NCBI GenBank assembly: GCA_937884485.1
Contig: CALGCG010000124.1
Location: 1 to 25,519 of the forward strand
Source: an uncultured Bacteroidales bacterium
GTDB lineage: Bacteria; Bacteroidota; Bacteroidia; Bacteroidales; P3
DNA length: 25,519 nucleotides
Direction of reading: 5' to 3'
In this document: in pieces, positions 1-5,820 of the stretch
Layout: the number at the start of each line of letters is the position of its first letter
Numbering within the stretch: position 1 is the stretch's first letter
Program-made: the position numbers and the translations under genes
The notes under the pieces: generated by a model
Databases searched by the model: none
What the model was told of the DNA's origin: nothing
What the model saw: only the letters and a program-made list of their open reading frames with translations

Positions 1-7
1 ATAAATG

Positions 8-112
8 ATTTAAGTTTAAGTTTTTAGTTTTCAGTTTAAGTTGTCGGGCCATCTGCAGCCATTACAACCGACCCCCTGAACTAAAAACTAAAACTAACAA
101 CTAAAACTAAAA
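8..112. repeat. AT-rich short tandem repeats in inverted arrangement upstream of etfB
   Basis: The left block (about 9-40) is made of TTTAAG / TTTTTAG-like units and the right block (about 76-112) of CTAAAAA / CTAACAA-like units, 6-7 bp long. The two blocks are reverse complements of each other in character, so the leader could fold back on itself around the GC-rich centre (44-75). The right block ends immediately before the etfB start at 118. No gene is visible in 1-117; an upstream promoter may lie outside the window. Confidence 0.6.
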
Positions 113-117
113 AAAGA

Positions 118-903
118 ATGAACATCGTAGTTTGCATAAAACAAGTGCCGGACACCACCGAGGTGAAAATCAATCCCGTGACCGGTACGCTCATCCGCGA
201 GGGCGTGCCCTCGATCATGAACCCCGACGACAAGGGCGGCCTCGAGTACGCCCTGCAGCTGAAGGATAAATTCGGCGCCCACGTCACCGTCATCACCATG
301 GGTCTACCCCAGGCCGAGGCCATCCTGCGCGAGGCCCTCGCCATGGGCGTCGACCGCGCCATCCTGCTCACCGACCGCAAGCTCGGCGGTGCCGATACGC
401 TGGCCACCAGCAGCGCCATCGCCGGCGCCCTGCGCACCATGGACTTCGACCTCGTCATCACCGGCCGCCAGGCCATCGACGGCGACACCGCCCAGGTGGG
501 TCCCCAGATTGCCGAGCACCTCGACCTGCCGCAGGTCTCCTACATGGAGGACCTCCAGTACAACGAGGCCACCAAGACCTTCACCATCAAGAAGCAGCTC
601 GAGGACGGCTACCAGATTCTTGAGATGCAGGCCCCCTGCGTCGTCACCGCCCTGGCCTCCAGCGTCCAGCCCCGCTACATGACGGTCAACGGCATCGTCA
701 CCGCCTTCGACAAGGAAGTCGAGGTGTGGGGTGCCGACCGCATCAATGTGCCCGAGGACCACATCGGCAAGGCCGGTTCGCCCACGAGCGTCTTCAAGTC
801 GTTCCCCAAACAGCTCAAGCCCGCCGGCCAGACCTTCGAGGTCAGCCCCGAGGAAGCTGTCGAACTGATTGTGAACAAACTGAAAGAGAAACATATCATA
901 TAG
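118..903 (+). CDS. etfB: Electron transfer flavoprotein, beta subunit
   Basis: The product is 261 aa, the usual length for EtfB. It is the small subunit of the soluble ETF heterodimer, which binds AMP or a second FAD and passes electrons between flavoprotein dehydrogenases and other carriers. The start MNIVVCIKQVPDT is the classic EtfB N-terminus. The AIDGDTAQVGPQ segment near residues 119-130 and the EDGYQILEMQAPCVVTA segment near 162-178 (the EtfB family signature) are both present. It is followed by etfA after a 60-bp gap made of 9-bp repeats, so the two should be co-transcribed. The start ATG is preceded by A-rich repeats rather than a Shine-Dalgarno sequence. Bacteroidota etfBA loci often carry an acyl-CoA dehydrogenase gene nearby (recalled, not checked); none is seen here. 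Whether this is an electron-bifurcating ETF cannot be decided from reading alone. Confidence 0.97.
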   Translation: MNIVVCIKQVPDTTEVKINPVTGTLIREGVPSIMNPDDKGGLEYALQLKDKFGAHVTVITMGLPQAEAILREALAMGVDRAILLTDRKLGGADTLATSSAIAGALRTMDFDLVITGRQAIDGDTAQVGPQIAEHLDLPQVSYMEDLQYNEATKTFTIKKQLEDGYQILEMQAPCVVTALASSVQPRYMTVNGIVTAFDKEVEVWGADRINVPEDHIGKAGSPTSVFKSFPKQLKPAGQTFEVSPEEAVELIVNKLKEKHII

Positions 904-945
904 TCCCTGTAGTTACTATAGTCACTATAGTTTCTATAGCCCCTA
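901..945 (+). repeat. Five 9-bp tandem repeats between etfB and etfA
   Basis: Five nonamers of the form TAGTYNCTA follow one another without spacers. The first one supplies the TAG stop codon of etfB (901-903). The array ends 18 bp before the etfA ATG, so it fills most of the intercistronic gap. This is one of several arrays in the window that begin on a stop codon. Confidence 0.8.
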
Positions 946-963
946 TAAAAAAGCAAAGAAGCA

Positions 964-1974
964 ATGAACTTAGCAGATTATAAAGACGTATACGTGTTTG
1001 CCGAACAGCGCAACGGCAAACTGCAGAATGTGGCCCTCGAGCTGCTGGGCAAAGCCCGCGAACTGGCCGACGCCAACCAGGAGAAGGTCGTCGCCATGCT
1101 CCTCGGCAAGGACATCAAAGGTCTCGCCCCCACCCTCATCGAGCACGGTGCCGACAAGGTTATGGTTGTCGACCACGACCTGCTGAAGGACTACATGACC
1201 GAGCCCTACACCGAGGCCATCACCGCCATCATCGAGAGCGAGAAGCCGAGCATCATGCTCATCGGCGCCACCACCATTGGCCGCGACCTCGGTCCGCGCG
1301 TCAGTGCCCGCAACCGCACCGGCCTCACCGCCGATGCCACCAAGCTGGAGATCAGCGACGACGAGGCCCACGAGTTCCGCATGACCCGTCCCGCCTTCGG
1401 CGGCAACCTCATGGCCACCATCCTCTGCAAGAACAACCGCCCGCAGATGTCCACCGTCCGCCCCGGCGTCATGCAGAAAATGGCCGCCGACAAGAGCCGC
1501 AAGGGCGAGGTCGTCGACTTCAGCGTCAACTTTGACACAGCCAAGATTGGCCGCGTCAAACTGGTCAAGACCGTCAAGGAAGAGAAGACCGTCACCGACA
1601 TCAGCGAGGCCAAGGTCCTTGTTAGCGGTGGCCGCGGTGTCGGCACCAAGGACGGCTTCGCCAAGCTCCAGGCCCTGGCCGCCGAACTCGGCGGTGAGGT
1701 CTCCAGCAGCCGCGCCATGGTCGACGCCGGCGTTATGGATGCCAGCCGTCAGGTGGGCCAGACCGGCAAGACCGTCCGCCCGGCCCTCTATATGGCTTGC
1801 GGCATCAGCGGTGCCATCCAGCACCTCGCCGGCATGGAGGAGAGCGAACTTATCATCGCCATCAACAAGGACAAGTTTGCCCCCATCTTCCAGGTTGCCG
1901 ACCTCGGCATCGTGGGCGACCTCCACAAGATCGTCCCCATGCTCACCGAGCGCCTGAAGACCATGCAGCGCTAA
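964..1974 (+). CDS. etfA: Electron transfer flavoprotein, alpha subunit
   Basis: The product is 336 aa, the normal EtfA length. EtfA holds the FAD of the ETF heterodimer in its C-terminal domain. The family signature is visible: LYMACGISGAIQHLAG, then AIN about nine residues later, around residues 275-301, followed by ADLGIVGDLHKIVPML near the end. The N-terminal half (residues 1-190) is the adenine-nucleotide-hydrolase-like domain shared with EtfB. It forms an operon with etfB. Downstream there is first a stem-loop repeat (1977-1999) and then a strong terminator (2023-2071), so the operon appears to contain only etfB and etfA in this direction. The function is secure; the physiological electron donor is not shown by the neighbourhood. 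Confidence 0.97.
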   Translation: MNLADYKDVYVFAEQRNGKLQNVALELLGKARELADANQEKVVAMLLGKDIKGLAPTLIEHGADKVMVVDHDLLKDYMTEPYTEAITAIIESEKPSIMLIGATTIGRDLGPRVSARNRTGLTADATKLEISDDEAHEFRMTRPAFGGNLMATILCKNNRPQMSTVRPGVMQKMAADKSRKGEVVDFSVNFDTAKIGRVKLVKTVKEEKTVTDISEAKVLVSGGRGVGTKDGFAKLQALAAELGGEVSSSRAMVDAGVMDASRQVGQTGKTVRPALYMACGISGAIQHLAGMEESELIIAINKDKFAPIFQVADLGIVGDLHKIVPMLTERLKTMQR

Positions 1975-1976
1975 CG

Positions 1977-1999
1977 TGGAGCGCCGGCGTCCCGCCGGC
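1977..1999 (-). repeat. 23-bp stem-loop repeat, copy 1 (intergenic)
   Basis: On the minus strand this reads GCCGGCG, a 3-nt loop, CGCCGGC, then the tail GCTCCA. It is identical over all 23 bp to copy 2 (6257-6279), which lies inside the malY-like gene on the opposite strand. It begins 2 bp after the etfA stop codon. Confidence 0.85.
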
Positions 2000-2022
2000 C
2001 CCTTAGCCCCGCATAGGTTATA

Positions 2023-2071
2023 AAAAAATGCCAGCGGCCCGCAGATTCACTGTGGGCCGCTGGCATTTTTT
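2023..2071. terminator. Bidirectional intrinsic terminator between etfA and the FISUMP lipoprotein gene
   Basis: Perfect inverted repeat: an 18-bp left arm (2023-2040) starting AAAAAATGCCAGCGG and its exact complement on the right (2054-2071), separated by a 13-nt loop. The GC-rich stem core is flanked by an A-run on the left and a T-run on the right, so it can terminate the + strand etf operon and the convergent gene whose stop lies at 2080. Confidence 0.92.
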
Positions 2072-2079
2072 CTTTGTTG

Positions 2080-2775
2080 TTACTTACGCACGGCGCGTAC
2101 CGATTGTCCCGATTTGCGGAGAGCACCGAAAAGCACATTCAAACCGTTCTTGCCGAATTGGACGTATTCCGGCATACAGGGGTCGTAGCTGGAAAGCGTC
2201 GAAGCCCAATAGCCACCGCTTTTCCCAACGAGTTCCATGGAGGTGTCTTTATGGTAGCCGGCGGCGGGCAGGAAGATGCTGTTGCCGTTGTCAGCAGTAA
2301 ACGTGCGACCGCCGATGCCGTTCACGGTGTCCCATTGGGCGGTAGTGTTGCGGATGAGTTCCTCCCAGTCGGCGGATGTAGGCATACGTGCACCGCTGCC
2401 GAAAGCCGCAGTGGCGGCATCGTCCATGGCCTCAAGGGTGAAGAGGCTGTCGGGGGTACCGTAGTCGGCCGAGAAGTTATACTTGGTCAGGGTCAGCAGC
2501 CCGCCATCGGCATCGACGGTGCAGTACTTGTAGGCACTCCAGGAGTAGACCTCCTTCGGCCGGGTCTCGCCCCAGGCGTAGTAGTCGCCGTACTCCTCGG
2601 GGCTCGTGGCGCCGAGATTACAATTGGCCCACAGCAGACCCGAAGGGAGTCCCAGATCGACCCATTCCACATTGCCTGCGTTGCCGCCATTGACATTTTC
2701 CTCTTTCTGGCACGAGGCAAAAGTCACCCCTGCCGCTATGGCCACAAAGGCCAGTAACTTGATTGTTCTCTTCAT
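2080..2775 (-). CDS. FISUMP-type lipoprotein (Fibrobacter succinogenes major paralogous domain)
   Basis: The product is 231 aa. It has a lipoprotein signal peptide (MKRTIKLLAFVAIAAG) with a FASC lipobox, Cys at residue 21, and then an acidic/Asn-Gly-rich linker. From about residue 35 it carries the FISUMP pattern: VEWVDLGLPSGLLWANCNLG, YGDYYAWGE, RMPTSADWEELI, FLPAAGY, GGYWAST and SVRAVRK. This domain is abundant in surface and outer-membrane lipoproteins of Bacteroidota and Fibrobacter; its biochemical role is unknown. A TATTTTTG -7 box at 2820-2827 gives a leader of about 40 nt. The gene is monocistronic, ending at the terminator shared with etfA. Confidence 0.85.
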   Translation of the reverse strand: MKRTIKLLAFVAIAAGVTFASCQKEENVNGGNAGNVEWVDLGLPSGLLWANCNLGATSPEEYGDYYAWGETRPKEVYSWSAYKYCTVDADGGLLTLTKYNFSADYGTPDSLFTLEAMDDAATAAFGSGARMPTSADWEELIRNTTAQWDTVNGIGGRTFTADNGNSIFLPAAGYHKDTSMELVGKSGGYWASTLSSYDPCMPEYVQFGKNGLNVLFGALRKSGQSVRAVRK

Positions 2776-2819
2776 ATTATATAATATTAAAGTTTCTTTC
2801 TATTGGCTTATTTCCGCTG

Positions 2820-2827
2820 CAAAAATA
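2820..2827 (-). promoter_or_regulatory. Bacteroidota -7 box for the FISUMP lipoprotein gene
   Basis: Reads TATTTTTG on the minus strand, matching TAnnTTTG, about 45 bp before the ATG at 2775. No convincing TTTG -33 element is seen at 19-21 bp upstream. Confidence 0.6.
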
Positions 2828-2888
2828 CGAAAAAATATTGGATTTTATCTGGCGCCGTGCAACATCCAATCACATTCTGAAAAATAGT

Positions 2889-2919
2889 TTTGCCAATCCC
2901 CGAAGAATTCGTATCTTTG
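2889..2919 (+). promoter_or_regulatory. Bacteroidota promoter for the YjdJ-type acetyltransferase gene
   Basis: TTTG at 2889-2892 and TATCTTTG at 2912-2919 with a 19-bp spacer match the -33/-7 consensus. Transcription should begin near 2923, giving a leader of about 35 nt that holds AGGAGGT at 2943-2949, 8 nt before the ATG. That Shine-Dalgarno match is unusually good for this window. Confidence 0.78.
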
Positions 2920-2957
2920 CAGCTTGAAAGATTACTACGAACAGGAGGTATAACCCA

Positions 2958-3242
2958 ATGGAATATATTACAGAAAAGAACAGGATCTACGCCGTCAAGG
3001 GCGGCGAGGAGGTGGGCGAGGTGACGTTCCCGCTGAGGGATGGCATCTACGTCATCAACCACACCTATGTGGACGACCGTCTGCGGGGCCAGGGCATCGC
3101 CAGCGAGCTGGTGCGGCGTGCCGTGGAGGAAATCGAGCGCCGCGGCGGACAGTACAAAGCCACCTGCAGCTACGCCCAGCTATGGCTGGCGAGGAACCGC
3201 GGCTGCGAAATCACCAGTCCGCTGAGCTGCCCTATCAATTGA
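2958..3242 (+). CDS. Small GNAT-fold N-acetyltransferase, YjdJ/COG2388 type
   Basis: The product is 94 aa and belongs to the minimal GNAT family (Gcn5-related N-acetyltransferase, PF14542 type). The core is visible: GEEVGEVTFPLRDGIYVINH, then TYVDDRLRGQGIASELVRRA, which contains the acetyl-CoA-binding R-G-Q-G-I-A loop, then the helix up to the TCSYAQLWLARN segment. Proteins of this family are about 90-100 aa, so it is full length. The substrate is unknown. It has its own promoter and a strong RBS, which fixes the start. It lies 26 bp upstream of the next lipoprotein gene and may be co-transcribed with it. Confidence 0.88.
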   Translation: MEYITEKNRIYAVKGGEEVGEVTFPLRDGIYVINHTYVDDRLRGQGIASELVRRAVEEIERRGGQYKATCSYAQLWLARNRGCEITSPLSCPIN

Positions 3243-3268
3243 AATCGAACAAGCAAAAACATACTGAC

Positions 3269-4231
3269 ATGAAAAAACTAACCACCATCACTCTCGCCGC
3301 CCTCGTGCTGGCGGCATGCACAAGCAACGAAGCGAAACTGAAACAGCGGGCCGAAGAACTCTGCCGCTACATCCCCGACCACGAGCTGCGGGAGGAGTCC
3401 AGGGACTACATGACGGCTGACTTCTACGCCGTGCTGGACACGATGTTCAACCTCCTGCCCGAATTCGAAGCCATGGATCACGAATGGCTCCACTACTTCG
3501 TCACCGGCAACGGCGGCACCATCGCCGACTACACCGTCACCGCCGTGGAGCAGACCGACGATGACCATGCCGTGGCCACTATCCAGGTGCGCCAGCAGTG
3601 GGAAGACGGATCCTTCGACTCCACCGCCGACATCGAGGAGCACAAACTCTATATGGAGCGCGTCGACGGCCAATGGCTGATGGCCGACTTCGACGGCCAC
3701 AAGGCCGACTGCATACGCCACATCGCCATCAACCGCGATGAGCAAGCCATGCGCGACGCCATCTGCGACTACCTGGTAAACGAGATTGGGGAGCACTATC
3801 TGCATGATGCCGGCAAGATGCCGGCGGTCCAAGACATCTGCATACCCACGCTGACGATTGTCGCCTCCGAGCGGGCGGACTCCAACTATGTCCCCGTGCT
3901 GTGCGACTGCTGGGTGTTCTGGTACACGCCGAGCGGCGACACGCTGAAGTGCGTCTCCGGCGGCAACCACAGCGGCCTGATGTCGCTGGAGGTGACAGAT
4001 GGCAAATACACCGTGACCTCCTTCGAACAGACCGCCGACGGCGCAGGCTGGGAGCCCAGCGCCCGCCGCATCTTCGGCTCGCACTACGATGTCTTCCTGA
4101 ATATGCACTCCAACCACGACCTCCAGGAGGCCGTCCGCCGCGAGCAGCTGCGCTACTACCTCCGGCGCCACAACCTCCCCTACCGCTACTATCAGGACTA
4201 CGGCTGGCCCGCGGTGGAAATTGAAAAATGA
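3269..4231 (+). CDS. Lipoprotein of unknown function
   Basis: The product is 320 aa. I chose the ATG at 3269 rather than an upstream in-frame start at 3182, because it gives a clean lipoprotein signal peptide MKKLTTITLAALVLAAC (Cys17) and avoids overlap with the preceding gene. The mature part contains two alpha+beta repeats of similar plan, around residues 20-160 and 165-300: a helix, then a strand-rich section with VDGQWLMADFDG in the first and TDGKYTVTSFEQ in the second. It resembles NTF2-like/DUF3828-type lipoproteins, but I do not recognise a named family. Residues 181-188 (DAGKMPAV) are encoded by a stem-loop repeat. The C-terminus VEIEK is encoded by a heptamer repeat that also forms the start of the next gene (4-bp ATGA overlap). 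Confidence 0.8.
   Translation: MKKLTTITLAALVLAACTSNEAKLKQRAEELCRYIPDHELREESRDYMTADFYAVLDTMFNLLPEFEAMDHEWLHYFVTGNGGTIADYTVTAVEQTDDDHAVATIQVRQQWEDGSFDSTADIEEHKLYMERVDGQWLMADFDGHKADCIRHIAINRDEQAMRDAICDYLVNEIGEHYLHDAGKMPAVQDICIPTLTIVASERADSNYVPVLCDCWVFWYTPSGDTLKCVSGGNHSGLMSLEVTDGKYTVTSFEQTADGAGWEPSARRIFGSHYDVFLNMHSNHDLQEAVRREQLRYYLRRHNLPYRYYQDYGWPAVEIEK
3809..3831 (+). repeat. 23-bp stem-loop repeat, copy 4 (in frame inside a lipoprotein gene)
   Basis: Reads GCCGGCA, loop AGA, TGCCGGC, tail GGTCCA. It differs from copy 2 at four positions. Two of these (G to A in the left stem, C to T in the right stem) are compensatory and keep the 7-bp stem intact. Translated as DAGKMPAV. Confidence 0.7.
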
Positions 4232-4243
4232 AAATGGAGACTG
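4216..4243 (+). repeat. Four heptamers across a stop/start junction
   Basis: Units of the type GAAAATN/GGAAATT tile the junction between the lipoprotein gene and the acetyltransferase gene. The repeat itself supplies the ATGA in which TGA (4229-4231) ends one gene and ATG (4228-4230) begins the next. Confidence 0.6.
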
Positions 4244-4794
4244 AACATGTATTGCTGCGCCCGTGGCGCGAGGAGGACGCCGAGGAGCTCTACCGTCTCG
4301 CCTCCGACCCCGAGGTGGGGCCACGGGCAGGCTGGTCGCCACACCGCAACATCGGCGAGAGCCGCGAGGTAATCCGCACCCTCCTCAACAACGACCACAC
4401 CTGGGCCATCCGCCTGGGACGCAGGCAGCCTGCCTGCGAAAATCCCTCCTCCCCAATCGTCGGCTGCATCTGCTACTACCTCCCCAGCGAGAGCAATATC
4501 GGCATCGGCCCCCACGACGCCGAGGTGGGCTACTGGGTGGGGCGTCCCTGGTGGAACCAGGGCATCGCCACCGAGGCATTAAGGCTGATTATCGACTACT
4601 GCTTCATCGAAAAAGGCCTCCATACCCTCTGGGCCGACCACTTCCCCGACAATCCTGCCAGCGGCCGCGTGCTGCAGAAATGCGGCTTCCGCGACACCGG
4701 CAGACAAAACCTCATCAGCCACCTCGCCATCGGTGCCGACCGTCCCGTGAAGGTCATGCGGCTGGACCGTCCAACATCAAACCACATGGAATAA
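4228..4794 (+). CDS. GNAT N-acetyltransferase, RimJ/RimL type
   Basis: The product is 188 aa, near the usual length for RimJ/RimL-like ribosomal-protein or small-molecule acetyltransferases. Visible landmarks are TEHVLLRPWREEDAEELYRLASD at the N-terminus, VGYWVGRPWWNQGIATEALR (acetyl-CoA-binding N-Q-G-I-A loop) around residues 99-118, and NPASGRVLQKCGF near 149-161, which is typical of this clade. The substrate cannot be inferred. The start overlaps the preceding stop by 4 bp, implying translational coupling. Residues 65-71 (RRQPACE) fall in a loop where the family normally has a short turn, and coincide with a palindromic repeat at 4420-4438. The gene ends 1 bp before the stop of the convergent gene at 4796. 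Confidence 0.9.
   Translation: MKMETEHVLLRPWREEDAEELYRLASDPEVGPRAGWSPHRNIGESREVIRTLLNNDHTWAIRLGRRQPACENPSSPIVGCICYYLPSESNIGIGPHDAEVGYWVGRPWWNQGIATEALRLIIDYCFIEKGLHTLWADHFPDNPASGRVLQKCGFRDTGRQNLISHLAIGADRPVKVMRLDRPTSNHME
4420..4438. repeat. Palindromic stem-loop inside the acetyltransferase gene
   Basis: CGCAGGCA, a 3-nt loop GCC, then TGCCTGCG. It has the same stem-plus-3-nt-loop architecture as the 23-bp family but with a different stem sequence. It is read in frame as part of an extra loop. Confidence 0.65.
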
Positions 4795-4795
4795 G

Positions 4796-5302
4796 TCAGC
4801 GGTGCTCCTTCCAATACCGCTGCAGTTTCTTTTCCAGGAAGAAGGTGTCGTACAAGTCGGGGCTGACACGATAGGTGTTGTCCCCACGCGTATTTATCCA
4901 TATCCAACGGCGTACATGGTGACCACCTATGCCAACTGTAACCATCTCTTCCGTCCGCTCGAACCGCCTTATGTCGTGCCACGGGATGTACTCGTCCCGA
5001 ACCGATTCCCATTCGTCGCCTATCGTCTTCCGCTCTGCATGGGTGAGGATTACGCCTTTCTCGAAAACAAGAATCCTGTCGCCGATGTGACGCAGCCACG
5101 TAGCGGCATAATAAAGTGGCACGATTATTCCAAGCGGGACAATCACCCAATGCCACCACCGGGCATCGCACGCCAGCACGGCATACAAAAACGCAGCCGC
5201 AATACCGATTGCCAGCAACGACATCAGTCCGGCGCTCACCATTGATCTATAGACCTTGATCAAACGGCCAGTATTCCATTCTTTTCCGAAATCCTTATCC
5301 AT
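4796..5302 (-). CDS. Two-TM membrane protein with PH-like C-terminal domain
   Basis: The product is 168 aa. Two adjacent hydrophobic helices (about residues 22-45 and 49-68) are followed by a soluble beta-rich domain (about 70-168) containing GDRILVFEKGVI, YIPWHDIRRFER and YRVSPDLYDTFFLEKKL. This arrangement is typical of bacterial PH-like (bPH/DUF6585-type) membrane proteins of unknown function; the family assignment is tentative. I take the ATG at 5302, because the -7 box at 5313-5320 lies downstream of the alternative start at 5335. The resulting leader is only about 8 nt. The gene is convergent with the acetyltransferase (1 bp between stops) and divergent from the rhodanese gene. Confidence 0.72.
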   Translation of the reverse strand: MDKDFGKEWNTGRLIKVYRSMVSAGLMSLLAIGIAAAFLYAVLACDARWWHWVIVPLGIIVPLYYAATWLRHIGDRILVFEKGVILTHAERKTIGDEWESVRDEYIPWHDIRRFERTEEMVTVGIGGHHVRRWIWINTRGDNTYRVSPDLYDTFFLEKKLQRYWKEHR

Positions 5303-5312
5303 ATTCCAATTG

Positions 5313-5343
5313 CAAAAATACACAATCTTTTCCATCCGGCAAA
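5313..5343 (-). promoter_or_regulatory. Promoter of the two-TM protein gene (divergent pair)
   Basis: Minus-strand TTTG (5340-5343), 19-bp spacer, TATTTTTG (5313-5320). Its -33 element is only 6 bp from the -33 element of the opposing rhodanese promoter, so the two promoters sit back to back. Confidence 0.7.
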
Positions 5344-5349
5344 ATAAAA

Positions 5350-5381
5350 TTTGGCCAGTCGGGGCTTTTTGTGTATCTTTG
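5350..5381 (+). promoter_or_regulatory. Promoter of the rhodanese gene (divergent pair)
   Basis: TTTG (5350-5353), 20-bp spacer, TATCTTTG (5374-5381). The predicted start of transcription near 5385 gives a leader of about 25 nt before the ATG at 5410. Confidence 0.78.
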
Positions 5382-5409
5382 CATTTTAAAAATAATAAGT
5401 ACGCACACA

Positions 5410-5805
5410 ATGAAGAAACTCTCTCTCGCCCTGACCGCCGCGGCCCTCTTTGTGGCCTGCGGCAACGATGCCAAGAACATCCACACGCTGGAGGCCGCCG
5501 ACTTCGCCGCCGCCCTCCAAAAACAAGCCATGCCCCTCGTCGACGTCCGTACCGCCGAGGAGTATGCCGAAGGCCACCTGCCCGGCGCCATCAACGTCGA
5601 CGTGAAGCAGCCCGACTTTAGCAATCTGGCTACTCAAGCAATCAAACAATCAGGCAATCAAAACCTGCCCGTGGCCGTCTACTGCCTCCGCGGCAGCCGC
5701 AGCATGAAGGCCGCCACCCTGCTGGCCAAGGAGGGCAAGGAAGTGTACAACCTCGCCGGCGGCATCAACGCCTGGAACGAGGCCGGCATGCCCGTTGAAA
5801 AATAG
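5410..5805 (+). CDS. Rhodanese-domain lipoprotein
   Basis: The product is 131 aa. The ATG at 5410 gives a lipoprotein signal (MKKLSLALTAAALFVAC, Cys17), so the protein should be anchored in the periplasm or outer membrane. The single rhodanese domain is complete: PLVDVRTAEEYAEGHLPGAINVDV, then the active-site loop VYCLRGSRS with the catalytic Cys at residue 92 (C-x-x-G-x-R), then VYNLAGGINAWNEAGMP. Members transfer sulfane sulfur or reduce persulfides; the substrate is unknown. Residues 76-84 (QAIKQSGNQ) are encoded by an 8-bp tandem repeat located in the variable helix before the active-site strand. The next gene, a MalY/PatB C-S lyase, starts 15 bp downstream, suggesting a sulfur-related operon. 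Confidence 0.92.
   Translation: MKKLSLALTAAALFVACGNDAKNIHTLEAADFAAALQKQAMPLVDVRTAEEYAEGHLPGAINVDVKQPDFSNLATQAIKQSGNQNLPVAVYCLRGSRSMKAATLLAKEGKEVYNLAGGINAWNEAGMPVEK
5635..5658 (+). repeat. Three 8-bp tandem repeats in the rhodanese gene
   Basis: Units of consensus CARRCAAT repeat three times, with a partial fourth. Three units make 24 bp, so the set is frame-neutral. Confidence 0.65.
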
Positions 5806-5820
5806 AAACTATCAGACGCA

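Noticed and set aside
3182..3268. Longer N-terminus for the lipoprotein gene starting at 3182
   Set aside because: It would overlap the upstream acetyltransferase gene and bury the lipoprotein signal peptide that begins at 3269.
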